From Nocardioides sp. Soil805 (GTDB lineage: Bacteria > Actinomycetota > Actinomycetes > Propionibacteriales > Nocardioidaceae), in assembly GCF_001429625.1 (NCBI RefSeq), contig NZ_LMSU01000002.1:885081-949080 (forward strand): a DNA stretch of 64,000 nt, in the 5' to 3' direction. Positions 42,229 through 53,929 of this stretch are shown one piece after another. A program made the translations under genes and the position numbers. The notes beneath the pieces were generated by a model. It was not told where the DNA came from. It made no database searches and was given only the letters and a program-made list of their open reading frames with translations. Position 1 is the stretch's first letter. Every line of letters starts with the position of its first letter.

Positions 42229-43332
42229 TCACTGGTCGAGGTAGGACTTGACCTCGATCGAGCCGTCGATGATCCCGGCCTTGACCTCGTCGAGCTCGCC
42301 GGTCAGCGAGTCGGAGACCTTGCTCTCGAAGTTGTGGAACGGCGCCAGGCCGACTCCGTCGTTCTCGAGGGTGCCGATGTAGGCCTCGGAGTCGAACTCG
42401 TCGTTGCCCGCGGACATGATCGCCTCGTACGTCGAGACCTTCATGCCCTTGAGGATCGAGGTCATGATGACGTCCTGCGTGTTGGGGTCGGTCTCGAACA
42501 CGTCGGCGTCGGTGCCGATGAGCGCGACGTCCTCGCCCGAGTCCGCGATCGCGGTGAGCGCGCCCTGGTAGATCGGGCCGCCCACGGGCAGGATGACGTC
42601 GGCGCCCTGGTCGAGGATGCGGCGCGCGGTGCTGGTGGCCGCCTCGTTGGCCTCGAAGCCGCCGGTGAAGGAGCCCTTCTCGCCGCCCTCGAAGCCGATG
42701 ACCTCGACGTCCTTGCCCTTCTCCTGGGCGTAGTACTCCGCGCCCTGCTTGAAGCCGTCCATGAAGATCGTGACGGTCGGGTACGGCTGGCCGCCGTAGG
42801 TGCCGACGGTGCCCGTCTTGGTGTAGTCGGCGGCCGCGTAGCCGGCCAGGAACGCCGCCTGGGCGGTGTTGTACAGGAGCGGCTTGATGTTCTCCGCGTC
42901 CTTCTCGCCGTCGAAGTCGTTGTCGGCCGCGTCGTCGATGAGGATGTAGTCGATGTCCGGGTTGGCGTTGGCCGACTCGACCGTGGCCGCGGACAGCGCG
43001 AAGCCGACCGTGACGATGGCGTTGCAGCCCTGCGCGACGAGGGCCTCCAGGTTGGGGGCGTAGTCGTTCTCGCTGTTGGACTCGACGGGGGTCAGCTCGA
43101 CACCCAGCTCGTCGGCGGCCTGCTGCGCGCCCTCGAAGCCCAGCTGGTTGAAGGACTTGTCGTCGAAGCCGCCGGCGTCGGAGACGATGCAGGGCTTGAA
43201 GTCGCTCGCCGCCGCCTCGCTCCCGCTGTCGCTGCCGCTGTCCTCCTCGGGCGCGTCACCACATGCCGCCAGGGTCGCGGTCGCCAGCAGCGCCACGAGG
43301 CCGCTCGTGACGACCTTCCTCGTGTTCCTCAC
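42229..43332 (-). CDS. BMP family nucleoside-binding lipoprotein
   Basis: The protein is 367 residues with a lipoprotein signal (LLATATLAACGD lipobox) and an acidic Ser/Glu linker. A periplasmic-binding fold of the BMP/PnrA family follows, with DAGGFDDKSFNQLGFEGAQQA and VGFALSAATVESA. Such proteins bind purine or pyrimidine nucleosides at the outer face of the membrane. Start: GTG 43332 has GGAGG five bases upstream; the ATG at 43344 lies before this site and would place the Shine-Dalgarno inside the gene. It is first in the transporter operon and divergent from cdd. Confidence 0.9.
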   Translation of the reverse strand: MRNTRKVVTSGLVALLATATLAACGDAPEEDSGSDSGSEAAASDFKPCIVSDAGGFDDKSFNQLGFEGAQQAADELGVELTPVESNSENDYAPNLEALVAQGCNAIVTVGFALSAATVESANANPDIDYILIDDAADNDFDGEKDAENIKPLLYNTAQAAFLAGYAAADYTKTGTVGTYGGQPYPTVTIFMDGFKQGAEYYAQEKGKDVEVIGFEGGEKGSFTGGFEANEAATSTARRILDQGADVILPVGGPIYQGALTAIADSGEDVALIGTDADVFETDPNTQDVIMTSILKGMKVSTYEAIMSAGNDEFDSEAYIGTLENDGVGLAPFHNFESKVSDSLTGELDEVKAGIIDGSIEVKSYLDQ

Positions 43333-43493
43333 AAATGCCTCCATGATCGAGTCGTCCCCGGGGTGGGGGCGTATATCGGGGTGAATGATGCCCGTGCCCG
43401 GGCGTGCGTGGGTGGCAAAGCGCCAATCGGTATCCGTCTGTGACCTCTTCGCCGCCTGCCGCGCGTGAGCTGTCATACGTCATAGTGACCCCG

Positions 43494-43879
43494 ATGAACT
43501 GGACACAGCTGCGCGCCGAGGCGATCACCGCCATGGGTCACGCCTACGCGCCCTACTCCCACTACCCGGTCGGTGCCGCCGCGCTCGTCGACGACGGCCG
43601 CCTCGTCGTGGGCTGCAACGTCGAGAACGCGGCGTACGGCGTGACGCTGTGCGCCGAGTGCGGGCTGGTGTCCGCACTGCACGCGACCGGCGGGGGCCGG
43701 CTGACGCACTTCGTGTGCGTCAACGCCGACGGCAGCGTCATCATGCCCTGCGGGCGGTGCCGCCAGCTGCTCTGGGAGCACGGTGGCGCCGACCTGCTCA
43801 TCGAGACGCCCGAGGGCGTCCGCACCATGGCCGAGGTGCTGCCCATGGCCTTCGGCCCCGACGACTTGAAGGACATCAC

Positions 43880-43883
<4 letters not shown>
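43494..43883 (+). CDS. cdd: Cytidine deaminase
   Basis: This 129-residue homotetrameric-type enzyme deaminates cytidine and deoxycytidine to uridines. Zinc ligands and the proton shuttle are in TLCAECGLVSAL (Cys and Glu) and PCGRCRQLLWE (two Cys). YAPYSHYPVGAA and GCNVENAAYG form the nucleoside site. ATG 43494 is taken, though an in-frame GTG three codons upstream is possible; no clear ribosome-binding site marks either. Its stop overlaps the deoA GTG in GTGA. Confidence 0.95.
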
Positions 43884-45160
<1,277 letters not shown>

Positions 45161-45306
45161 CGCGACTTCCGCGCCCGGTCCCTCGGGGGTCCCGTCCCGT
45201 CCCCCCGCGGCGTCCCCAACTCTGGCGATGCTGGACGACTTCTTTACTTTCGCGGTTCGAACGGACCTAGCCTCCGAGGAATCTCGTGGGGAGGGGGTCG
45301 GGGCCC

Positions 45307-46956
45307 GTGGACACCCAGGAAGACGACGCGCAGAGCCGGAAGGGTTCCGTCGGCCCGGTCGGACTGGCCGTGCTGCTCACCCTCGCCTTGCTCGCCGGCG
45401 CCGGGCTCTCCTTCGTGCTGTGGTCCGACAAGGACGTCGGCGTACCCTTCGCCGACGCCGGGTGCGAGCGCTCACGGACGGTGGAGCTCACCGTCGCGCC
45501 GCAGCTGCGGGAGGTCGTCTCCCGCGCGGTGGCGGACGTCGCGCCCGCCTGCACCCGGGTCGACACCACGCAGGCGACCGGGGGACAGGTCGCCCTCGCC
45601 GCGTCCACCGGGGCGTCGCTGCCGGACATCTGGATCGCCGACGGGCGACTGTGGATGACCCCCACCTACCTCGGGACGGCCGCAGGGCTGCGGATGGTGG
45701 CCCCGAGCATCGCCCGGACCCCCGTCCTGCTGGTGGGAGGGCCGATGGCGCAGCAGTTCGACTCCTGGGGTGCGGCGGAGGCGTCCGGGCTGGTGTCCGT
45801 CCCCGACCCCCTGACCTCGACGGTCGGCTCGCTGGCCGTGGTGGCCCCCCGGGCCGAGGCCGCCTGGACGGGGCGCAGTCCGGCACAGGCCCAGCAGATG
45901 ACGGTGTCGTTCGCCCAGCAGTACGGCGAGCGACGCGCACGGGGGATGGACGAGGACGTCCAGCCGGGCGCGGTGGTCACCGTCCACGGGAGCGTGCGGG
46001 ACCCGATCTCCTCGAGGAGGCTGGTCGTCGCGACCGAGCAGGAGCTGGCGCAGGCGCGTGCCGAGGCGGCGTACCTCCGCGACCTGACCCCGGGGCCCGG
46101 CGCACTCGCCCTGGACTTCCCGATGGCCGTGCGGCAGCAGGCGGCGCCGGGATCGGGTGTCGTCGCCCGCCGCCTCGTGGCCTGGTTCGACGGCGAGGAG
46201 GGGATGCAGGCCCTCCACGACGCGGGCCTGCGCGGGCCCGACGGCGTGCCGGCCGCCGACGCCGCGGCCGAGGTGTCTCGCTACCTGCCGACCCCGAGCC
46301 CGCGCGTCGTCGCGACGGCCGTGCAGACCTGGCGCACGTTGAGCGTCCCCTCCGCCATCCTCGCGGTCGTGGACGCCTCGGGGTCGATGGACTACGCCGC
46401 CGCGGGCGCAACCCGCATGGAGGTGCTGGCCGAGGCGGCCGAGCTGGGACTGTCGTTCCTGCCCGGCCACGCCCGGGTCGGCCTGTGGATCTTCTCCATC
46501 GACAAGGGCGGGCCCGGACAGGACTGGCGCGTCCTGGAGCCGGTGCGCGCCCTGGACGCCGCACGGTCGGTGGGCACCCAGCGCTCGGCCCTGCGCGAGC
46601 GCGCGCAGCAGCTCCCCGACCTGACCGGAGGGGGCACGGGCCTCTACGACACCGCCCTGGCGGCCTACCGGCAGGCCCTGCGCGACTACCGGCCGGGCTT
46701 CGCCAACGCGGTGGTGCTGATGACCGACGGGGAGAACGAGGACCCGGGATCGGTCTCGATGGCCGACCTCGTGCGCCGGCTGCACGACCTGCGGGACCCC
46801 GAGCGTCCGGTGCGCATCGTGGGGATCGCCATCAGCGGCGACGCCGACCTCGGTGCGCTGCGGCGGATGGCGGACGCCACGGGCGGCGAGGCCTACCTCG
46901 CCGAGCAGCCCGAGGACATCCTCGGCGTCTTCGCGCAGGCCGTGCTGTCGCGCTAG
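45307..46956 (+). CDS. Substrate-binding/VWA domain protein (paralogue 1)
   Basis: The protein is 549 residues, anchored by one N-terminal span ([22 protein letters not shown]) with the rest outside. Residues about 55-330 resemble an extracellular solute-binding fold ([25 protein letters not shown]). From about residue 350 a von Willebrand A domain begins, with the MIDAS DASGSMD (Asp356), a Thr in GGGTGLYDT and Asp in [13 protein letters not shown] 45307 follows GGAGGGGG and is preferred over GTG 45286. A paralogue lies at 49839-51506. The function is unknown; metal-dependent ligand binding at the cell surface is a reasonable inference. Confidence 0.82.
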   Translation: MDTQEDDAQSRKGSVGPVGLAVLLTLALLAGAGLSFVLWSDKDVGVPFADAGCERSRTVELTVAPQLREVVSRAVADVAPACTRVDTTQATGGQVALAASTGASLPDIWIADGRLWMTPTYLGTAAGLRMVAPSIARTPVLLVGGPMAQQFDSWGAAEASGLVSVPDPLTSTVGSLAVVAPRAEAAWTGRSPAQAQQMTVSFAQQYGERRARGMDEDVQPGAVVTVHGSVRDPISSRRLVVATEQELAQARAEAAYLRDLTPGPGALALDFPMAVRQQAAPGSGVVARRLVAWFDGEEGMQALHDAGLRGPDGVPAADAAAEVSRYLPTPSPRVVATAVQTWRTLSVPSAILAVVDASGSMDYAAAGATRMEVLAEAAELGLSFLPGHARVGLWIFSIDKGGPGQDWRVLEPVRALDAARSVGTQRSALRERAQQLPDLTGGGTGLYDTALAAYRQALRDYRPGFANAVVLMTDGENEDPGSVSMADLVRRLHDLRDPERPVRIVGIAISGDADLGALRRMADATGGEAYLAEQPEDILGVFAQAVLSR

Positions 46957-46987
46957 CGGTGCCGGCGGTGCCGGCGGGGCGGGAGCC

Positions 46988-47440
46988 TCAGGGCAGCAGC
47001 AGGACGACGGTCTCGGCGACGCACGCGGGCTTGTCGCCGCCCTCGATCTCGATCGTGTAGCGCAGCAGCATCTGCTTGCCGGTGGGCAGGTCGGTCACCT
47101 CGCCCATCGCGACGTGCGCGCGCACGCGCGAGCCGTCGCGCACGGGGGTGGGGAAGCGGACCTTGTTGACGCCGTAGTTGAGCTTGGCGCCGGGCGTCTC
47201 CAGCGAGAACACCTGGCTGCCGAGGAACGGCACCAGGGACAGGGTGAGGTAACCGTGGGCGATGGTGGCGCCGAAGGGACCGGTCGCGGCACGCTCCGGG
47301 TCGACGTGGATCCACTGGTGGTCGCCCGTCGCCTCGGCGAACCGGTCGATGCGGTCCTGGTCGATCTCGACCCAGTCGGAGGTGCCCAGGTCGGTGCCGG
47401 TGGCGGCCGCGACCTCGTCGAGGCTGGTGAAGGTGCGCAT
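46988..47440 (-). CDS. MaoC-like (R)-enoyl-CoA hydratase
   Basis: The protein is 150 residues with a hotdog fold. The hydratase 2 motif is complete: [25 protein letters not shown] gives the catalytic Asp and His, followed by [10 protein letters not shown]. It would hydrate trans-2-enoyl-CoA to (R)-3-hydroxyacyl-CoA in fatty acid or polyester metabolism. A TATCCT box seven bases before the ATG marks a leaderless promoter that overlaps the leader of the divergent add gene. It is convergent with the VWA gene. Confidence 0.9.
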   Translation of the reverse strand: MRTFTSLDEVAAATGTDLGTSDWVEIDQDRIDRFAEATGDHQWIHVDPERAATGPFGATIAHGYLTLSLVPFLGSQVFSLETPGAKLNYGVNKVRFPTPVRDGSRVRAHVAMGEVTDLPTGKQMLLRYTIEIEGGDKPACVAETVVLLLP

Positions 47441-47447
47441 GACTGGA

Positions 47448-47453
47448 AGGATA
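47448..47453 (-). promoter_or_regulatory. -10 box of probable leaderless MaoC gene transcript
   Basis: TATCCT on the minus strand is followed by seven bases and the ATG at 47440. It is the best TANNNT match in the 18-base gap between the divergent MaoC and add starts, so the two promoters must overlap. Confidence 0.45.
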
Positions 47454-47458
47454 GGCAC

Positions 47459-48541
47459 GTGACGACTCCCACCCGCGACGAGGTACGCCGCGCCCCCAAG
47501 GTCCTGCTCCACGACCACCTCGACGGTGGTCTCCGCCCCCAGACGATCATCGAGCTCGCCGCCGACTGCGGCCACGCGCTGCCGGAGACCGAGGCGGCCG
47601 CCCTGGGACGGTGGTTCGCGGAGTCCGCCGACTCCGGGTCGCTCGTGCGCTACCTGGAGACCTTCGACCACACCGTCGCGGTCATGCAGACCGGCCCGGC
47701 GATCACCCGGGTGGCGCGGGAGTGCGTCGAGGACCTGGTCGCCGACGGCGTGGTCTACGCCGAGGTGCGCTACGCCCCCGAGCAGCACGTCGGGGGCGGC
47801 CTGACCCTCGACGAGGTGGTCGGCGCCGTCCAGGAGGGCTTCGACCAGGGCGTCGCCGCGGCCGGCGGACGGATCGTCGTACGCCAGCTGCTCACCGCCA
47901 TGCGCCACCAGGCGCGGTCCATGGAGATCGCCGAGCTCGCGGTGGCGTGGCGCGACCGGGGCGTGGCCGGCTTCGACATCGCCGGCGCCGAGGCCGGGTT
48001 CCCGCCCACCCGCCACCTCGACGCCTTCGAGTACCTCCAGCGCGAGAGCTCGCACTTCACCATCCACGCCGGCGAGGCCTTCGGCCTGCCGTCGATCTGG
48101 GAGGCCATCCAGTGGTGCGGCGCCGACCGGCTGGGCCACGGCGTGCGCATCATCGACGACATCACCGTCCACGACGACGGCTCGGTCGAGCTGGGGCGGC
48201 TGGCGGCCTACGTCCGCGACCAGCGCATCCCGCTCGAGATGTGCCCCGCCTCCAACGTCCAGACCGGCGCGGCCACCTCGATCGCCGAGCACCCGATCGG
48301 GCTGCTGACGCGGCTGCGCTTCCGGGTCACCGTCAACACTGACAACCGGCTGATGAGCCAGACGTCCATGACCGACGAGATGTACTCGCTGGTCGAGGCC
48401 TTCGGCTACGGCCTCGACGACCTGCGGTGGTTCACCATCAACGCCATGAAGTCGGCGTTCCTGCCCTTCGACGAGCGGCTCGAGATCATCGACCGGGTCA
48501 TCAAGCCGGAGTACGCCGCGCTGGTCGCGGCCCGCGGCTGA
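47459..48541 (+). CDS. add: Adenosine deaminase
   Basis: Add (360 residues) converts adenosine and deoxyadenosine to inosines. Zinc ligands are in [12 protein letters not shown] (two His) and a third His in TIHAGEAFG, with the catalytic Glu beside it. DRLGHGVRI carries the catalytic His, and [11 protein letters not shown] the Asp. GTG 47459 is the start giving MTTPTRDEV; it begins 18 bases from the divergent MaoC start. The 3' end overlaps the convergent C39-like gene by 41 bases. Confidence 0.96.
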   Translation: MTTPTRDEVRRAPKVLLHDHLDGGLRPQTIIELAADCGHALPETEAAALGRWFAESADSGSLVRYLETFDHTVAVMQTGPAITRVARECVEDLVADGVVYAEVRYAPEQHVGGGLTLDEVVGAVQEGFDQGVAAAGGRIVVRQLLTAMRHQARSMEIAELAVAWRDRGVAGFDIAGAEAGFPPTRHLDAFEYLQRESSHFTIHAGEAFGLPSIWEAIQWCGADRLGHGVRIIDDITVHDDGSVELGRLAAYVRDQRIPLEMCPASNVQTGAATSIAEHPIGLLTRLRFRVTVNTDNRLMSQTSMTDEMYSLVEAFGYGLDDLRWFTINAMKSAFLPFDERLEIIDRVIKPEYAALVAARG

Positions 48542-49073
48542 CGACGGCCCAGGGCACCGGCCAGCCGCCGCAGCCCTGGAGGCGGCCCCGCAGCCACGCC
48601 TCGCGCGTGAAGCGGGTCCGACGGCCCGACGCCGGCTCGTAGCAGGTGACCACCCCGTCGGCCACGGCCACGGCCAGGACCACGTGCCGCGGCAGCCACC
48701 GGGTGCCGACGTAGACCGGGGTCGGACCGGTCGCCAGCGAGGCCACGAGGGCGTCGTACGCGCCGGCGCGGCGCCGCCGCAGGACGACGTAGACCGCCCG
48801 GCCCCGCACCTGCCGGGCCAGCGCCCACGGTGCCGTGCCCAGCGCCCGCGCCCACGGGACCTGGAGGCGACCCCGCCCGTCCAGGACTCGGCTGGTCGTG
48901 CGGTGCGCGGCCCGTGCCTCGGACGCGAAGCGGGCCTGGGCGGACCGCGGACCGCCGGCCAGGACGCGGTCGCGGTAGTCGGGCGACTCCGCCATCCGCA
49001 GTGCCACCAGCACCGAGGGGCCGCAGGTGCGGCGGTCGGGCTGGGTGAGCGGCACCGGCCAGAAGGAGGTCAC
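48501..49073 (-). CDS. C39-like papain-fold protein, putative cysteine peptidase
   Basis: The protein is 190 residues. [14 protein letters not shown] places a Cys (residue 17) at the start of a helix, as in C39-type peptidases. A His follows in [14 protein letters not shown] (residue 130), and CYEPASG (about 144-150) fills the place of the third active-site region. There is no signal peptide, and the stretch between is Arg-rich. The GTG start overlaps the stop of the kinase-like gene (GTGA), so the two are coupled. The catalytic assignment is by motif only. Confidence 0.6.
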   Translation of the reverse strand: MTSFWPVPLTQPDRRTCGPSVLVALRMAESPDYRDRVLAGGPRSAQARFASEARAAHRTTSRVLDGRGRLQVPWARALGTAPWALARQVRGRAVYVVLRRRRAGAYDALVASLATGPTPVYVGTRWLPRHVVLAVAVADGVVTCYEPASGRRTRFTREAWLRGRLQGCGGWPVPWAVVSRGPRPARRTPA

Positions 49074-49681
49074 GGGACCAGTGTGACCAGCCGGTCGTGC
49101 GCCTCGTCCGGGGTGAGGGCCTCGCAGCCCCTCTCGACCGCGTGCGCCACGACCCGCCGCTGGTCGCGCAGCAGCGCGAGCCCGCGGCGTACGAGCACGA
49201 GCGGGGGCTTGCGGCGCTCGCGCAGGTCACGGGTCAGGCGCCGCCAGAAGGTCTTGACCGGGTGCTGACGCACGCAGTACGCCGCGGCGAGCAGCCCGGC
49301 GGAGGCGCACGCGGACACCACCTCGGGCGCGAAGATCCCCTCCGCCACGAAGACCCGCGCGTCGCCGAGGTCCAGGGTGCGGGAGCCGGAGCGGCCGTTG
49401 CGCGCGATCTCGTAGACGGGCACCTGGGCGTGGCCGTCACGGCACAGCGCGGTCATCGCGGCCACCGCGTCCTCGGCGTGCCAGGAGCCCGGATGGTCCC
49501 AGTCGACGAGGCCGGCGTTGGCGCCGTGGGGGATCCGGGGCAGGGTCGGGTCGTCGCCGTCCTTGTAGAAGTCGTCGAGGCGGAGGACGGGCAGCCCCAG
49601 CCGCTCGGCGAGCCGGGACTTGCCGGCTCCACTCGGGCCGGCGAGGACGACGACCCGGGCGGGCACGTGGGAGTCAGGCAC
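49070..49681 (-). CDS. Uridine kinase-like P-loop protein
   Basis: The protein is 203 residues. VVVLAGPSGAGKSRLAERLG is a Walker A loop and LRLDDFYKDGDDPTLP matches the uridine kinase lid and acceptor region. VFVAEGIFAPEVV supplies the later strand and RRLTRDLRERRKPP an arginine-rich lid. It may phosphorylate uridine or cytidine, which fits the nucleoside genes around it. GTG 49681 is chosen because it precedes the P-loop by ten residues. An ATG at 49765 would add an unlikely Arg/Gly-rich leader. Confidence 0.72.
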   Translation of the reverse strand: MPDSHVPARVVVLAGPSGAGKSRLAERLGLPVLRLDDFYKDGDDPTLPRIPHGANAGLVDWDHPGSWHAEDAVAAMTALCRDGHAQVPVYEIARNGRSGSRTLDLGDARVFVAEGIFAPEVVSACASAGLLAAAYCVRQHPVKTFWRRLTRDLRERRKPPLVLVRRGLALLRDQRRVVAHAVERGCEALTPDEAHDRLVTLVP

Positions 49682-49838
49682 GGGCGCCCATTGTGCCGTG
49701 CCCCGCGTCGTCGCGCCTCGTCGTCGCGTGTCGCCGCCGTCACACAGCGCCGCGGACTCCGCCATTCCCCCGCGGGGAGGACGGTTCTCCGCCTATCGTC
49801 AGCGCCGTCGTAGGTCAAGCCCCCCGAAAGGTTTCCCG

Positions 49839-51506
49839 ATGGGAACGAAGAGTGATCCCCGCGTGTCCTCGCGCGCGGGTGCTGGTGTGCGCAACCTGGT
49901 CATCGTGGTGATCGCCGCCATGGTGGGCGGGATCGCGTGGCTGGGCTGGCAGGTCGCGTCCGGTGACCAGGTGCCGGTCGCCGGCGCCGCCACCTGCGAG
50001 GCCGACCCGATCACCGTCACCGTCGCGCCGGTGCTCGAGGAGCTGATGGAGCAGGCGGCCGACGCCCTCGCGCTCCAGCCCAACTGCATCAACCTCGAGG
50101 TCACCGACGCCACCGTCGCGGAGGTGCAGGACGGCCTCGACGAGCTCGACGAGAAGGACCGCGCCGCCGCGCTGCCCGACCTGTGGGTCCCCAACTCCCC
50201 GGTGTGGCGCACGGTGCTGCAGCGCGTCGGCTACACGGGCCGGGTCGAGGTCCCGGCCCTGGCCACGAGCCCGGTCGGCCTGGCCAGCGCCCGTGACGGG
50301 GTCGCGCCGGCCAGCTGGCTGGAGACGCTCGCCTCCGACCGCCTCGTCATGAGCGACCCGTCGGCGGACGGCGCCTCGGCGTACGCCCTCACCGCCTCCC
50401 TGTCCGAGGGCGCCTCCCTCGGGGAGGTGCAGAGCGACGTCGTCCCGATGGCCCAGACCTTCGGCGAGAGGGTCACCTCGGGCGTCGAGGTCGCGACCGA
50501 CGCCGACGTCATCTCGGCCGGTGAGTCCTACCTCATCCCGATCACCGAGCGGGACTACGTGATCGCCCGCCGCGGCAACGAGGCGCTGCGCTGGAGCGCC
50601 CCCGCCACCGGCGCCCCGATGCTGAGCTACCCCCTCGTCGCCGCCCGGGCGCAGACCGGCATGACCATGGGCACCGGCTCCCTCGACCCGGTCCGCGCGG
50701 CCGGCGACAAGATCGCCGAGTTCTTCGCCACCGACGAGGTGCTCGCGGAGCTCACCGACGCACACCTGCGCGGCCCGGACGGCGCCGCGCTGCCGGACGA
50801 CGCGGACGCGCCGGAGGTCGAGGTCCTCGACGAGGCCGTCGTCTCCGAGGCCGACGCCGTGCTGCGCAACTTCCAGGTGCTGACGGTGCCGTCGAGCCTG
50901 CTGGCCGTCATCGACGCCTCGGAGTCGATGAACCAGGTCGCCGGCGACGGCCAGACGCGGATGGACTTCGCGGTCAACGCGGCGCTCACGGCCCTCGACG
51001 CCTTCCCGGGCCACGCGCGCATCGGCATGTGGGCGTTCTCCACCGACCAGGACGGCCGCGGCAAGGACTGGCTCGAGCTGGCGCCGCTGCGTCGCCTCGA
51101 CGCTCCCGCGGAGGGGGGCGGCAAGCACCTCAAGCTCCTGCGTCGCCAGGCCGCGGTGCTGCCGACGCTCATCAAGGGCGGCACCGGCCTGTACGACACC
51201 GTGCTCGCCGGCTACAGCCAGGCGGTCCGCGACTACAACGAGAACTACTACAACACCTTCGTCATCCTCACCGACGGTGCCAACGACGACCCGAGCTCGA
51301 TCAGCCTGCAGACGCTGATCAAGGAGCTGCGGACCATGTACGACCCGGCCAACCCGGTCGGTATCGTCGCGGTCGGCATCAGCCAGGACGCCGACATGGT
51401 GGCGCTGGGCAAGATGGCCGAGGTCACGAGCGGCGGAGCCTTCCTCGCCGAGCAGCCGCAGGACATCCTCAACGTGCTGGCCACGTCGCTGCTGACCCGC
51501 GACTGA
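49839..51506 (+). CDS. Substrate-binding/VWA domain protein (paralogue 2)
   Basis: The protein is 555 residues with the same plan as the protein at 45307. A membrane anchor (NLVIVVIAAMVGGIAWLGW) comes first. A solute-binding-like region follows (ITVTVAPVLEELMEQAA, LPDLWVPNSPVW), then a VWA domain with MIDAS DASESMN (Asp359), GGTGLYDT and LTDGANDDP. Both end with LAEQPxDIL and a short tail. GAAAGG precedes the ATG by eight bases. A strong bidirectional hairpin follows the stop. The role is unknown; the duplicates flank the add/C39/kinase block. Confidence 0.82.
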   Translation: MGTKSDPRVSSRAGAGVRNLVIVVIAAMVGGIAWLGWQVASGDQVPVAGAATCEADPITVTVAPVLEELMEQAADALALQPNCINLEVTDATVAEVQDGLDELDEKDRAAALPDLWVPNSPVWRTVLQRVGYTGRVEVPALATSPVGLASARDGVAPASWLETLASDRLVMSDPSADGASAYALTASLSEGASLGEVQSDVVPMAQTFGERVTSGVEVATDADVISAGESYLIPITERDYVIARRGNEALRWSAPATGAPMLSYPLVAARAQTGMTMGTGSLDPVRAAGDKIAEFFATDEVLAELTDAHLRGPDGAALPDDADAPEVEVLDEAVVSEADAVLRNFQVLTVPSSLLAVIDASESMNQVAGDGQTRMDFAVNAALTALDAFPGHARIGMWAFSTDQDGRGKDWLELAPLRRLDAPAEGGGKHLKLLRRQAAVLPTLIKGGTGLYDTVLAGYSQAVRDYNENYYNTFVILTDGANDDPSSISLQTLIKELRTMYDPANPVGIVAVGISQDADMVALGKMAEVTSGGAFLAEQPQDILNVLATSLLTRD

Positions 51507-51520
51507 CACCACGAACAAGA

Positions 51521-51556
51521 ACACCGGCCCGGCGCGATCTCGCGCCGGGCCGGTGT
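51521..51556. terminator. Bidirectional hairpin terminator
   Basis: ACACCGGCCCGGCGCG and CGCGCCGGGCCGGTGT form a perfect 16-pair stem around an ATCT loop. It lies between the stops of the VWA gene and the convergent short aldehyde dehydrogenase, 14 and 26 bases away, so it should stop transcription in both directions. Confidence 0.88.
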
Positions 51557-51582
51557 GCTGTCTGCTGCTGTGCGGGTGCCGC

Positions 51583-52445
51583 TCAGATCCCGATGGGGTG
51601 CCAGACCGTCTTGGTCTCCAGCCAGTCGGTGAGCCGGTCGGTGCCGGGCGTGGCCAGCCAGTCGACGTCGGCGAGCGGGGCGCGGCGTACGCGCTTGAGG
51701 TTGTCGGCCGCGGCCACCTCGAGCGAGGTCGCCAGCCCGGCGTCCTCGACCCCGGTGAGGTCGAGGCCGTTGACGTCCATGTGCGAGGCCAGCCACGGGG
51801 CGACCTCTGCGACCGAGCCGGTCAGCACGTTGACCACGCCGCCGGGCAGGTCGGAGGTGGCCATCACCTCGCCCAGCGTGATCGCGGTGAGCGGGTGCGC
51901 CTCGCTCGCGATCACGACGCAGGTGTTGCCGGTCGTGATGATCGGCGCGACCACGCTCACGAGCCCGAGGAGCGGGCCGCGCGGGGCGACCACGGCCACC
52001 ACGCCGGTCGGCTCGGGGGAGGAGATGTTGAAGTAGGGCCCGGCGACCGGGTTGGCGGTGCCGACCACCTGGGTGATCTTGTCGGCCCAGCCGGCGTACC
52101 AGACCAGCCGGTCGATCGCGGCGTCGACGGCGGCGTTGGCCTTCGAGGCGGAGACGCCCTCGGTGGCGCGCAGCTCGGCGACGAACTGGTCGCGCCGGCC
52201 CTCGAGCACCTCGGCGATGCGGTAGACGACCTGGCCGCGGTTGTAGGCCGTGCGTCCCGACCAGCCGCCGAAGGCCTTGCGGGCCGCCACGACGGCGTCC
52301 CGGGCGTCCTTGCGCGACGCCTGCGAGGCGTTGGCTACCCACGCGCCCTTGGCGTCGTTGACGGTGTACGTGCGACCCGACTCCGAGCGGGGGAAGGCGC
52401 CGCCGATGTAGAGCTTGTAGGTCTTCTTCACGTCGATGCGCGCCA

Positions 52446-52446
<1 letters not shown>
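51583..52446 (-). CDS. Short aldehyde dehydrogenase-like protein lacking catalytic half
   Basis: The protein is 287 residues. It aligns with the NAD-binding half of aldehyde dehydrogenases (LYIGGAFPRSESGRTY, AFGGWSGRTAYNRGQVVYRIAE, GNTCVVIASEAHPL, LPGGVVNVLTG). It stops after VNGLDLTGVEDAGLAT, before the ELGGK and the Cys motif, and so cannot carry the usual thioester step. It overlaps the full-length enzyme's stop by one base (TGATG). The pair of 491 and 287 residues together matches the two-domain ALDH16 architecture, so it may be a structural partner rather than a decayed gene. Confidence 0.8.
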
Positions 52447-53921
<1,475 letters not shown>

Positions 53922-53929
53922 GATCTGCC

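Noticed and set aside
43333..43493. Riboswitch or attenuator in the divergent cdd / binding-protein gap
   Set aside because: No known aptamer blocks or stable paired hairpins were found; it reads as an ordinary divergent promoter region.
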